From contig DATLNM010000050.1 of NCBI GenBank assembly GCA_035536775.1, forward strand, positions 1-64,000: a DNA stretch of 64,000 bases, written 5' to 3'. Shown in pieces: positions 1-7,292 of the stretch. Numbering within the stretch: position 1 is the stretch's first letter; each line of letters opens with the position of its first letter. Source of the DNA: DATLNM01 sp035536775. GTDB lineage: Bacteria > Actinomycetota > CADDZG01 > WHSQ01. The notes under the pieces were generated by a model. That model was not told the DNA's origin. It did not search any database and saw nothing but the letters and a program-made list of their open reading frames with translations. Position numbers and translations under genes: made by a program.

Positions 1-361
1 CGACATCCTCGGGCTGCAACGTGCCTCGTACACCGGGTACGGGCCGCATCATCAGGCCCAGATGCGCGGCGACCGAGCCCCCTTCGAAGTGCAAGAAGTG
101 AGCACCGGTCTCGCAGATGACCTCGTCGCCCGGACGCGCCAGCACCGCAAGCGACACTTGATTGCCCATCGAGCCCGTCGGAACGAACAGACCAGCCTCT
201 TTACCGAGCAGCTCGGCAGCATGCTCCTGCAGCGCTATGACGGTTGGGTCGTCGCCGAGGACGTCGTCTCCGACCTCCGCCTCAGCCATCGCCCGGCGCA
301 TCTCCGGCGTCGGACGCGTGACGGTGTCCGACCGCAGATCGATCCACTTCTCATCGCTCAT
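1..361 (-). CDS. ltaE: Low-specificity L-threonine aldolase, N-terminal part (cut by window start)
   Basis: The first 120 codons of a PLP-dependent aldolase that splits L-threonine or allo-threonine into glycine and acetaldehyde in the cytoplasm. The translation opens MSDEKWIDLRSDTVTRPTPE, the hallmark N-terminus of the GLY1/LtaE family, followed by GDDVLGDDPTV and a VPTGSMGNQVSL segment typical of the fold-type I PLP site. The PLP lysine lies beyond the window. The ATG overlaps the stop codon of the upstream phosphofructokinase gene as ATGA, so the two are probably translationally coupled. Family assignment is firm; substrate preference between threonine isomers cannot be read from this part. 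Confidence 0.9.
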   Translation of the reverse strand, partial: MSDEKWIDLRSDTVTRPTPEMRRAMAEAEVGDDVLGDDPTVIALQEHAAELLGKEAGLFVPTGSMGNQVSLAVLARPGDEVICETGAHFLHFEGGSVAAHLGLMMRPVPGVRGTLQPEDV

Positions 362-1389
362 CCGAAGAACACCTCCGCGGTCGCGTAGAGCTCGGGGTCG
401 AGCGTCTTCAAAGTGCCGACGCCTTCCTCTATGGGGACCCGGACGATCCGCGTCCCTTGGAGCGCGACCATCTTGCCGTAGTCCTTCGCATCGACCGCGT
501 CGATCGCAGCGATACCGAATCTCGTCGCAAGCACTCTGTCGAACGCGGTGGGAGTCCCCCCGCGCTGGATGTGCCCGAGGATCGTGACGCGCGTCTCGTA
601 GCCCGTGCGCCCCTCGATCTCGCGTTCCAACATGACTCCGATCCCGCCGAGGCGTACGTGCCCGAACGCGTCCAGCTCCTCTTTCTGTGTAATTTCGGTC
701 CCTTGCGCCAGCTTGGCTCCCTCGGCTACGACGACTATCGAGAAGGTGCTGCCCTTCTGATGGCGATGGCGGATGTGCTCGCACACGTCATCGATGTCAA
801 AGGGTCGCTCTGGAACGAGGATCGCGTCGGCGCCGCCTGCGATACCCGCGTACGTTGCGATCCATCCCGCGTGACGACCCATCACCTCGAGCACGATGAC
901 GCGGTTGTGTGACTCAGCTGTCGTGTGGAGACGGTCGATCGCATCAGTGCAGATCTGCACCGCCGTGTTGAACCCGAACGTGAAATCGGTCGCGTTCAGA
1001 TCGTTGTCGATCGTCTTGGGGACGCCGACGACATTGACGCCCTCGGACCCCAGCTTCGCCGCCACGCCAAGGGTGTCTTCGCCACCGACGGCGATCAGCG
1101 CTTCGATCTTCTCCGCGGCGAGCGACTCTTTGACGCGCTCGACACCTTGCTCCTCTTTGAACGGGTTCGTTCTCGACGAACCGAGGATCGTTCCGCCGCG
1201 GTGCAGCAGACCGGCGGTGTTGTCGGGATTGAGGTGAACGACCTTGTTCTCGAGCACCCCGCGCCACCCGTCCTTGTAGCCCGTTATCGCGTGGCCATAG
1301 TCGTTGACGCCCTTGCGGACGACCGCCCGGATGACCGCGTTCAGCCCGGGGCAGTCACCGCCCCCTGTCAGGATCCCTACCCTCGCCAC
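358..1389 (-). CDS. pfp: 6-phosphofructokinase, PPi-dependent type
   Basis: A 343-residue group A phosphofructokinase phosphorylating fructose 6-phosphate, starting at GTG. Visible are the N-terminal GILTGGGDCPGLNAVIR phosphate loop, the catalytic TIDNDL motif (residues ~128-133), MGRHAGW, VPERP and HIQRGG. The donor-selecting positions read GGEDT and PKTIDND. ATP-dependent enzymes have Gly at both variable positions (GGEGT/GGDGS and PGTIDND), while Asp plus Lys is the pattern of actinobacterial PPi-PFKs such as that of Amycolatopsis. I therefore infer pyrophosphate as phosphoryl donor, which makes the step reversible. It is followed without a gap by the threonine aldolase gene. Confidence 0.88.
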   Translation of the reverse strand: MARVGILTGGGDCPGLNAVIRAVVRKGVNDYGHAITGYKDGWRGVLENKVVHLNPDNTAGLLHRGGTILGSSRTNPFKEEQGVERVKESLAAEKIEALIAVGGEDTLGVAAKLGSEGVNVVGVPKTIDNDLNATDFTFGFNTAVQICTDAIDRLHTTAESHNRVIVLEVMGRHAGWIATYAGIAGGADAILVPERPFDIDDVCEHIRHRHQKGSTFSIVVVAEGAKLAQGTEITQKEELDAFGHVRLGGIGVMLEREIEGRTGYETRVTILGHIQRGGTPTAFDRVLATRFGIAAIDAVDAKDYGKMVALQGTRIVRVPIEEGVGTLKTLDPELYATAEVFFG

Positions 1390-1460
1390 ACAACCTCCCT
1401 CTCAAAGCTGGTGTTCTCTCATACCTCACCTCGGAGGGAGGCTCAATCCATGAGGCGGCG

Positions 1461-1480
1461 CCGTCGATAATCAACACATG
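1461..1480 (+). promoter_or_regulatory. Candidate leaderless promoter of the RlpA-like gene
   Basis: A GATAAT -10-like hexamer at 1466-1471 is followed by six bases and then the ATG at 1478, so transcription starting about 7 nt after the hexamer would begin at or near the start codon. There is no Shine-Dalgarno sequence and no convincing -35 box. Leaderless mRNAs are common in actinobacteria; this is inference from spacing only. Confidence 0.35.
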
Positions 1481-2473
1481 GCTCGGCTTAGAAGGGTCTT
1501 CTTCTGCGCGGCAACCGTCGCCCTCGCGCTGGGCCCCCTCATCCTTCCCGCGGGAGCTGCGGATCTCGCCGCGCTCCAAGCCGGTGCGCAGGAGATAGCC
1601 GACCGCGTGACGGCACTCGAGCACGAGCTCGCCTCTCTGAACTCTCAGTCCGGCAAACTCGAGCGCAAGATCGCCGAGGCGAGTCAGGAGATCGGTCTCC
1701 TCGAGCTCGAGCTCCACGACATCGAGGCCGCACACGCGGCCGCCGAGTCTCTGTTCATCGAACGCGCCGTCGAGGCATACAAGAACGCGAGCACCGACCA
1801 GATCTCGCTCCTTCTCTCCGCGACGGACATGACGCAGTTGATGACGCTCGAGAAGGCGATGCGCGAGTCGGCCGAGACCGATGCGGAGAGCCTGGACCGG
1901 TTCCTCGAAGCACGGAAGTCGGCCCTAGCGACCCAGGCCCAAGTCGACGAGCGCAAGCAAGAACTTCTGCTCGCCCGCACTCGTGTTGAGAACATCCGCG
2001 GCCACGTCGCCGCCGCGCTGCAAGAACGCCGCGAGCGGCTGCGGGAGCTAACTCGGAGGATCGAGCATCTCGAGGAGCAAGCGCGCGCCGCCGCCGCAGC
2101 GGCGGCGGTTCCTTCCGACGAGCTCCTGCGCTTGCTTCGCCCTGCGGGTCCGGCACCGGGTATCCCTGACGGTTTCGTCGGGACCGGCGTCAGCTTCGAG
2201 GGGATCGCGTCCTGGTACGGCCCCGGGTTCGAAGGAAACCCGACCGCGAGCGGGCAGATCTTCGACTCGAGCCTCTACACCGCGGCGAGCAAGGAATTGC
2301 CGCTGGGGTCGTGGTTGTACGTCGTGCACGAGGGCAAGGGCGTGGTCGTGCTCGTCAACGATCGCGGGCCCTACGTCGAAGGACGGATCCTCGACCTGAG
2401 CGCGGCAGCCGCCGAAGCGATCGGCATCGGCGGTCTCGGCTGGATAGAAGCCGAGATCCTGATCAAGGAGTAG
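1478..2473 (+). CDS. Secreted coiled-coil protein with C-terminal RlpA-like double-psi beta-barrel
   Basis: A 331-residue exported protein. Residues 1-28 form a signal peptide ending in PAGA-ADLA. Residues ~30-205 are a long Glu/Arg/Ala-rich coiled coil resembling the N-terminal part of PcsB/RipA-type peptidoglycan hydrolases. Residues ~235-331 are an RlpA-like barrel with GIASWYG, PTASGQIFD, LPLG, NDRGPYVEGRILDLS and AAAEAIG. The usual TAAH motif of RlpA glycan-cleaving enzymes reads TAAS here, so the histidine reported as important for lytic transglycosylase activity is missing. It probably acts at the cell wall, perhaps as a binding or scaffold protein. Its stop overlaps the convergent anti-sigma gene by 11 bases. 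Confidence 0.85.
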   Translation: MARLRRVFFCAATVALALGPLILPAGAADLAALQAGAQEIADRVTALEHELASLNSQSGKLERKIAEASQEIGLLELELHDIEAAHAAAESLFIERAVEAYKNASTDQISLLLSATDMTQLMTLEKAMRESAETDAESLDRFLEARKSALATQAQVDERKQELLLARTRVENIRGHVAAALQERRERLRELTRRIEHLEEQARAAAAAAAVPSDELLRLLRPAGPAPGIPDGFVGTGVSFEGIASWYGPGFEGNPTASGQIFDSSLYTAASKELPLGSWLYVVHEGKGVVVLVNDRGPYVEGRILDLSAAAAEAIGIGGLGWIEAEILIKE

Positions 2474-2876
2474 CGAGCCGCTTCGTGAGTGTGATGACGG
2501 TGCCGTCGGAGTCCGATTCGATCACGACCTCGTCCATGAGTGTCTTCATCAGGTCGATCCCCCACCCACCGGTCGCCTCGACGAGGCCTAGGTCATCCTC
2601 CGCGCGCCACGATGGATGAGAGGTGCGCGACCACCCGCGCGAGGACTCCTCCCGCACGAAGAACTTCGCGACACCCGCCTCGATCGTCCACCCGATCTCG
2701 GGCGGGGATCCCCCGTCGTCTTCGAGGTGAAGCAGCGCATTCGTACACGCCTCGGTGACGGCGACCAGGCAGTCGAACTCGGCCGATGCATCGCTGTCGA
2801 CGCCTTGCAGGTCCGAGCGGATGAGCTTTCTGATGCTCGACAAACTAGCCTTGTCGGTCAGAGGGCGAGACTGCAT
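2463..2876 (-). CDS. RsbW-like anti-sigma / HATPase_c_2 ATP-binding protein
   Basis: About 137 residues from the ATG at 2876 (MQSRPLTDKASL); an in-frame codon at 2960 would push the protein into the divergent glpK gene and is unlikely. The fold is the GHKL ATPase of serine-kinase anti-sigma factors: N-box EACTNALLH, then GLVEATGGWGIDLMKTLMDEV-like G1/G2 region (only the core quoted here is certain) and a C-terminal GTVITLTKRL strand. Such proteins bind or phosphorylate anti-anti-sigma (STAS) partners. No sigma factor or STAS gene adjoins it; the SpoIIE-type phosphatase at 36-38 kb could be part of the same kind of partner-switching network, but that is only inference. Confidence 0.75.
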   Translation of the reverse strand: MQSRPLTDKASLSSIRKLIRSDLQGVDSDASAEFDCLVAVTEACTNALLHLEDDGGSPPEIGWTIEAGVAKFFVREESSRGWSRTSHPSWRAEDDLGLVEATGGWGIDLMKTLMDEVVIESDSDGTVITLTKRLATP

Positions 2877-2923
2877 GGACCCACTCTTACACGGCGAGAA
2901 ACCCGAAAGGACATGGGATCGAG

Positions 2924-4411
2924 ATGGACGATCTGATCCTGGCGATCGATGCGGGCACAACCGGCATCACAGTGCTGGTCGTCGATGCGACCGGACGCGT
3001 CCGGGGACGGGCCTACTCCGAGTTCACGCAGCACTTCCCCCAGCCTGGATGGGTGGAGCACGACGCCGCCGAGATATGGAGCATCACCTCGGCCGTCGCG
3101 ACCGCAGCTCTGGCGGATGCGGCGATCGGGACCCAGGCCCTCGCCGGCATCGGCATCACCAACCAGCGCGAAACGACCGTGTTGTGGGATCGATCGACCG
3201 GCATGCCCGTCGCGCCGGCGATCGTGTGGCAGTGCCGGCGCTCGGCGTCGATCTGCGAGCGGCTGCGCGGCGAAGGCTTGGAGGCGGAGCTCAGGGCGCG
3301 CACGGGACTCGTCCTCGACCCCTATTTCTCCGCGACGAAGATCGTCTGGTACCTCGAGAACATAGAAGATGTACGCGCCCGCGCCGAGGCCGGCGAGCTC
3401 GCCTTCGGGACGATCGACTCCTGGCTCGTGTGGAACCTCACCGGCGGGCGGGTACACGCGACGGAGCCGTCGAACGCGTCGCGCACGATGCTCTACAACC
3501 TCGCCGACGCGGCGTGGGATGACGACATCCTCGGGTGGCTCGGGATCCCCCGCTCCCTGTTGCCGGAGGTGCTCCCTTCGAGCGGGTCCTTCGGCGAGTG
3601 CACGGGCTTGCCCCTCGGCGGCGTGGAGATCCGGGGCATCGCCGGGGACCAGCAAGCAGCCCTGTTCGGCCAGGGCTGCTTCGAGCCCGGGATGGCCAAG
3701 AACACCTACGGCACCGGCTCGTTCGTGCTGATGAATACCGGCCCACGGGTCCCCGTCTCGGCCAACGGATTGCTCGGCACGGCGGCGTGGGACATCGGGG
3801 GGGGCGTGCAATACGCGCTCGAGGGGAGCATCTTCGTCACCGGCGCCGCCGTGCAGTGGCTGCGTGACGGCCTCGGGGTCATCTCCGAAGCGTCTGAGTG
3901 TGGACCTCTGGCCGCTTCGGTTCCCGATTCCGGAGACACATATCTCGTACCGGCGTTCACCGGCCTGGGCGCGCCGCATTGGGATCCCTATGCACGGGGC
4001 ATCTTCGCCGGCATCACGCGAGGAACCACGAAGGCCCACCTGGCGCGCGCGGTGATCGATGCGATGGCGTTCCAGACGCGCGACGTGGTGACCGCGATGA
4101 CCGCCGATGCCGGGGTCGAGCTCGCCGAGCTGCGCGTCGACGGAGGTGCGAGCGCGATGGACCTCCTCTGCCAGATCCAAGCCGACCAGCTCGGAGTCGT
4201 CGTGCGACGCCCCGCGATGCTGGAGACAACCGCGCTTGGCGCGGCCTACCTAGCCGGCCTGGGCACTGTGTGGACGTCGACGGATGACATAGCCAGTGCT
4301 TGGCGCGCCGACGCCGAGTTCGAGCCGACGAAATCGGTCGACGAGGCCGAAGCTGCGTACTCCCGCTGGCTCAAAGCCGTCGAACTAAGTAAGGGCTGGA
4401 CGTCCGCCTAG
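2924..4411 (+). CDS. glpK: Glycerol kinase
   Basis: A 495-residue FGGY-family kinase that converts glycerol to sn-glycerol 3-phosphate with ATP. Recognisable are the N-terminal phosphate loop DAGTTGITVLVVD, GITNQRETTVLWD with IVWQCRR (glycerol-site Arg), AGDQQAALFGQGCF, the NTYGTGSF loop, and the C-terminal DGGASAMDLLCQIQAD ATPase motif. Length is that of the family. A GAAAGGA ribosome site lies about 10 bases upstream. Its last four bases overlap the end of convergent plsC. Glycerol 3-phosphate is the substrate of acyltransferases, so adjacency to a PlsC-family gene fits phospholipid synthesis, though the two are transcribed towards each other. Confidence 0.95.
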   Translation: MDDLILAIDAGTTGITVLVVDATGRVRGRAYSEFTQHFPQPGWVEHDAAEIWSITSAVATAALADAAIGTQALAGIGITNQRETTVLWDRSTGMPVAPAIVWQCRRSASICERLRGEGLEAELRARTGLVLDPYFSATKIVWYLENIEDVRARAEAGELAFGTIDSWLVWNLTGGRVHATEPSNASRTMLYNLADAAWDDDILGWLGIPRSLLPEVLPSSGSFGECTGLPLGGVEIRGIAGDQQAALFGQGCFEPGMAKNTYGTGSFVLMNTGPRVPVSANGLLGTAAWDIGGGVQYALEGSIFVTGAAVQWLRDGLGVISEASECGPLAASVPDSGDTYLVPAFTGLGAPHWDPYARGIFAGITRGTTKAHLARAVIDAMAFQTRDVVTAMTADAGVELAELRVDGGASAMDLLCQIQADQLGVVVRRPAMLETTALGAAYLAGLGTVWTSTDDIASAWRADAEFEPTKSVDEAEAAYSRWLKAVELSKGWTSA

Positions 4412-5136
4412 CCGACTAGCGCCTCTTCGGAAAGATCGATGTCGTCTTCTATGAAGCGCGCCGATTCGGGCATCGGCTCGGTCGCGGCACGCGACGCGTA
4501 CTGGTCGCGATACTCCTGGCCTGAGAGCTGCATGATCTCGTACATGATCTCGTCGGCGATGTTGCGGAGCGCTACTCGATCGGTCTCACGACCGGCGTAG
4601 CGTGAGAAGTCGAGCGCCTTGCCAAACTTGACATCGACCTTGATCCGGCCCGTGAGTCGCGGCAGCTTGGCATCTTTGGGCATGACGTCCTCGGTCCCGA
4701 CAAGCCCGACCGGGATCACCGGGACACCCGCCGCGAGTGCGAGCCTCGCAACACCCGTCCGTCCCCGATACAGATAACCGTCCGGCGACCGCGTGCCCTC
4801 GGGGTATATCCCGAGGAGGTTTCCCTCCCTCAGGACGTCGAGCGCGATCTCGAGCGACTGCTGCGACTTGCTGCCGCCCTCCCGCTCACACGAGATCTGC
4901 CCACATCCTTTGAAGAACCATGACGTCTTCCACGACTTGAAGTAGTCGGCCTTCGCCAGATAAGTGACCTTGCGGCGTGGCACGACCAGCGGGATGAAGA
5001 ACGAGTCCAGGAACGAGAGGTGGTTCGCGGCGATGATCGCCGGGCCCTTCTTCGGGAGGTTCTCGAGCCCGTGGGCTTTGATGCGATACAAGCCGCGGAG
5101 GATGGGTTTCAGGATGCCTTTGATGACCCAATACAT
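4408..5136 (-). CDS. plsC: 1-acyl-sn-glycerol-3-phosphate acyltransferase (PlsC family)
   Basis: About 242 residues from the ATG at 5136 (MYWVIKGILKP); in-frame ATGs at 5187 and 5205 and a GTG at 5139 are alternatives. The acyltransferase signature is clear: NHLSFLDSFF (HX4D catalytic motif, residues ~38-47), a GIYPEGTRSPDG block and PVIPVGLVGTED. It transfers an acyl chain to lysophosphatidic acid at the inner face of the membrane; a short hydrophobic N-terminus fits membrane association. The C-terminus carries an acidic extension of unknown role. The exact lysophospholipid substrate cannot be told from sequence. Confidence 0.85.
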   Translation of the reverse strand: MYWVIKGILKPILRGLYRIKAHGLENLPKKGPAIIAANHLSFLDSFFIPLVVPRRKVTYLAKADYFKSWKTSWFFKGCGQISCEREGGSKSQQSLEIALDVLREGNLLGIYPEGTRSPDGYLYRGRTGVARLALAAGVPVIPVGLVGTEDVMPKDAKLPRLTGRIKVDVKFGKALDFSRYAGRETDRVALRNIADEIMYEIMQLSGQEYRDQYASRAATEPMPESARFIEDDIDLSEEALVG

Positions 5137-5257
5137 CACTGCGCCCGACACCCCCTCCCATGGCCTGCACTGCCCCCCGCGAGCCATGTTAAAGAGTGAG
5201 TCCACTGAGTCAAGTCGCGCAGAAACTGGGTCCGAGACGGGGGCGAGGTCGGAATTT

Positions 5258-6031
5258 GTGACTGAAAAAACTCAGATAGACATCATCGCAGGGGCCGAGG
5301 AATTCGAACTCGGCGAAGGCCCCATCGGAGCGCTGCTGATCCACGGCTATACGGGCAGCCCACAGGGGTTGCGGGGCCTCGGAGAGCACCTCGCCGACCG
5401 TGGGGTCGCGGTCATGGCGCCCCGGCTGCCCGGCCATGGAACGACTTGGCAGGACCTCAACACGCGCCGCCCTGAAGAGTGGGTCCACCACGTCGAAGAG
5501 GCGTTCACCCGTATGGCGGCCGAGCGCGAACAGGTCTTCTTGGTTGCACTGTCGTTCGGCGCCGCGCTTGCCCTGAACCTAGCGGCCCACTACCCGGACC
5601 GCATCGCCGGGATCGTCACGCTCGCAGGCTGGGTCCACACGAAAGACCCCCGCCGGTTCCTCGCGCCCGTCATCCGAAAGGTCACCGCCTCCCTCCCCGG
5701 CGCCGGGAACGACATCGCCGACCCCAGCCAGAGAGAGATCGTCTACGACAGGCTCCCGACTTCGTCGACCTACTACACGCTCAAGTTCCTCAAGCACGTG
5801 AAGGCCAACCTCGGCGCGGTTCGCAGCCCTATCCTCGTCATCCACAGCCGCAACGACCACACCGTCCACCCGAGCAACGCCGATGCGATCATCAACGGCG
5901 TCTCGTCCGAGGACAAAGAGCTGGTGTGGCTCGATGACTCGTACCACGTCATCACCCTCGACCACGATCGCGAAAAGGTCTTCACCAAGACGTTCGAGTT
6001 CATCCGGTCGCGGTCCGCAGCCGCCGAGTGA
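5258..6031 (+). CDS. Alpha/beta hydrolase, carboxylesterase/monoacylglycerol lipase type
   Basis: About 257 residues from a GTG at 5258 (VTEKTQIDII), chosen because it sits just past the divergent plsC and gives the normal Est30-family length; upstream in-frame ATGs run antisense through plsC. The oxyanion motif IHGYTGSP, the nucleophile elbow ALSFGAALAL, the acid in HSRNDHTVHP and the base in DSYHVITLD make a complete Ser-Asp-His triad. The elbow has Ala in place of the first Gly of GxSxG. Cytoplasmic, no signal peptide. It probably cleaves short or medium acyl esters. The next gene starts 13 bases after its stop. Confidence 0.82.
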   Translation: MTEKTQIDIIAGAEEFELGEGPIGALLIHGYTGSPQGLRGLGEHLADRGVAVMAPRLPGHGTTWQDLNTRRPEEWVHHVEEAFTRMAAEREQVFLVALSFGAALALNLAAHYPDRIAGIVTLAGWVHTKDPRRFLAPVIRKVTASLPGAGNDIADPSQREIVYDRLPTSSTYYTLKFLKHVKANLGAVRSPILVIHSRNDHTVHPSNADAIINGVSSEDKELVWLDDSYHVITLDHDREKVFTKTFEFIRSRSAAAE

Positions 6032-6044
6032 GGACCACCCGCAC

Positions 6045-7292
6045 GTGACCTCGGAGACCGTCACCCTCGAGGGGCACATCATCGATTCCCTAACGCTCCC
6101 CAAGGTCTTCGACGAGATCGTCGAGCTGGGCGGCACCTACGAGGTGGTCGACCTCGACATCGGCATCAAGCACGAAGACCCGTCGTTCGCGCGCGTGCGG
6201 GTCACCGCCGAGGACGAGACCGCCCTGACGGCGCTGATCGAGCGCCTCCGCAAGCACGGCGCGAATCCGGAGACCGTCGAGGACGCGCCCGTACAGATCG
6301 CCGACACCGACGGCGCGTTCCCACCCGGCTTCTACTCGACGACGAACCTAGAGACCGCCGTCCGGATCGACGGACGCTGGGTCCCTGTGTTGCACCCCGA
6401 GATGGACTGTGGGGTCGTCCTCGAAGACGGCATCGCCCACACGATCCCGATGGATCAGGTGCGGACCGGGATGAGCATCGTGATGCGTGGCATGGGCATC
6501 AGGGTCACCCCACCGGAAAAACCGCGCAAGCCCGGGCACCAGGCGTTCGAATTCATGGCGTCGGAGATATCGAGTGAGAAGCCCAAGGCGCTGCTCGTCC
6601 ACCGCGTCGCGGAGCAGATAAGAGAGGTACGCGAGCGCGGCGAACGCATCATGTGGGTTGCAGGCCCGGCGGTCATCCACACCGGAGCCGCTCCCGATAT
6701 CTGTGCGTTGATCCGCGGCGGGTTCGTCAATGCGCTATTCGCGGGCAACGGCGTGGCAACGCACGATATCGAATCGAACATCTTCGGGACGTCACTCGGC
6801 GTCTACCTCGACGCCGGCCACCCCGCCGAGCACGGCCACGAGCACCACATCCGCGCGATCAATGAGATCCGCCGGCATGGTTCGTTCGCCGCTGCGATCG
6901 ACGCGGGGATCTTCAGTGACGGGATCGTGTGGCACCTCGTTAAGCACGACGTCGAGTACCTCTTCGGCGGGAGCGTGCGCGACGACGGTCCGTTGCCCGA
7001 GGTTGTTACCGACATGCCCGAGGTGCAGAAGCGACTTCGCAAGATGATCTGGGGTGAGAACGGTGACGATCTGGTCGGGATGTGCATCGTCGCGGGAACG
7101 ATGCTGCACGGCATCGCGACCGGGAATTGCCTGCCGGCGTCGGTCCCCCTCGTGTGCGTCGACATCAACCAGGCGACCGTCACCAAGCTGATGGACCGTG
7201 GGTCGTTCCAATCGACCGGGATCATCACCGACATCGGGCTCTTCATCAGGGAGCTCGCGGTGAAGCTCACCCCCGGGGAGGGGACACCATGA
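6045..7292 (+). CDS. LOR/SDH-type protein of the TIGR00300 family (possible ornithine cyclodeaminase)
   Basis: About 415 residues from a GTG at 6045. It matches the LOR/SDH bifunctional conserved region / TIGR00300 family: N-terminal EGHIIDSLTLPKVFDEI and EDETALTALIERL, a central HPEMDCGVVLE segment, and a C-terminal NAD-binding half with VAGPAVIHTGA, GNGVATHDIESN and GTSLGVYLD. Homologues include the C-terminal domain of cyanobacterial arginine-catabolic AgrE/ArgZ and archaeal proteins described as alternative ornithine cyclodeaminases, so an amino-acid cyclodeaminase or dehydrogenase role is likely but unproven. Its stop overlaps the next gene as ATGA. The neighbouring esterase genes give no clear substrate hint. 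Confidence 0.8.
   Translation: MTSETVTLEGHIIDSLTLPKVFDEIVELGGTYEVVDLDIGIKHEDPSFARVRVTAEDETALTALIERLRKHGANPETVEDAPVQIADTDGAFPPGFYSTTNLETAVRIDGRWVPVLHPEMDCGVVLEDGIAHTIPMDQVRTGMSIVMRGMGIRVTPPEKPRKPGHQAFEFMASEISSEKPKALLVHRVAEQIREVRERGERIMWVAGPAVIHTGAAPDICALIRGGFVNALFAGNGVATHDIESNIFGTSLGVYLDAGHPAEHGHEHHIRAINEIRRHGSFAAAIDAGIFSDGIVWHLVKHDVEYLFGGSVRDDGPLPEVVTDMPEVQKRLRKMIWGENGDDLVGMCIVAGTMLHGIATGNCLPASVPLVCVDINQATVTKLMDRGSFQSTGIITDIGLFIRELAVKLTPGEGTP

Noticed and set aside
2858..4180. Long open frame antisense to glycerol kinase
   Set aside because: Composition is the Arg/Gly/Asp-rich shadow expected opposite a high-GC gene; glpK is unmistakable on the other strand.
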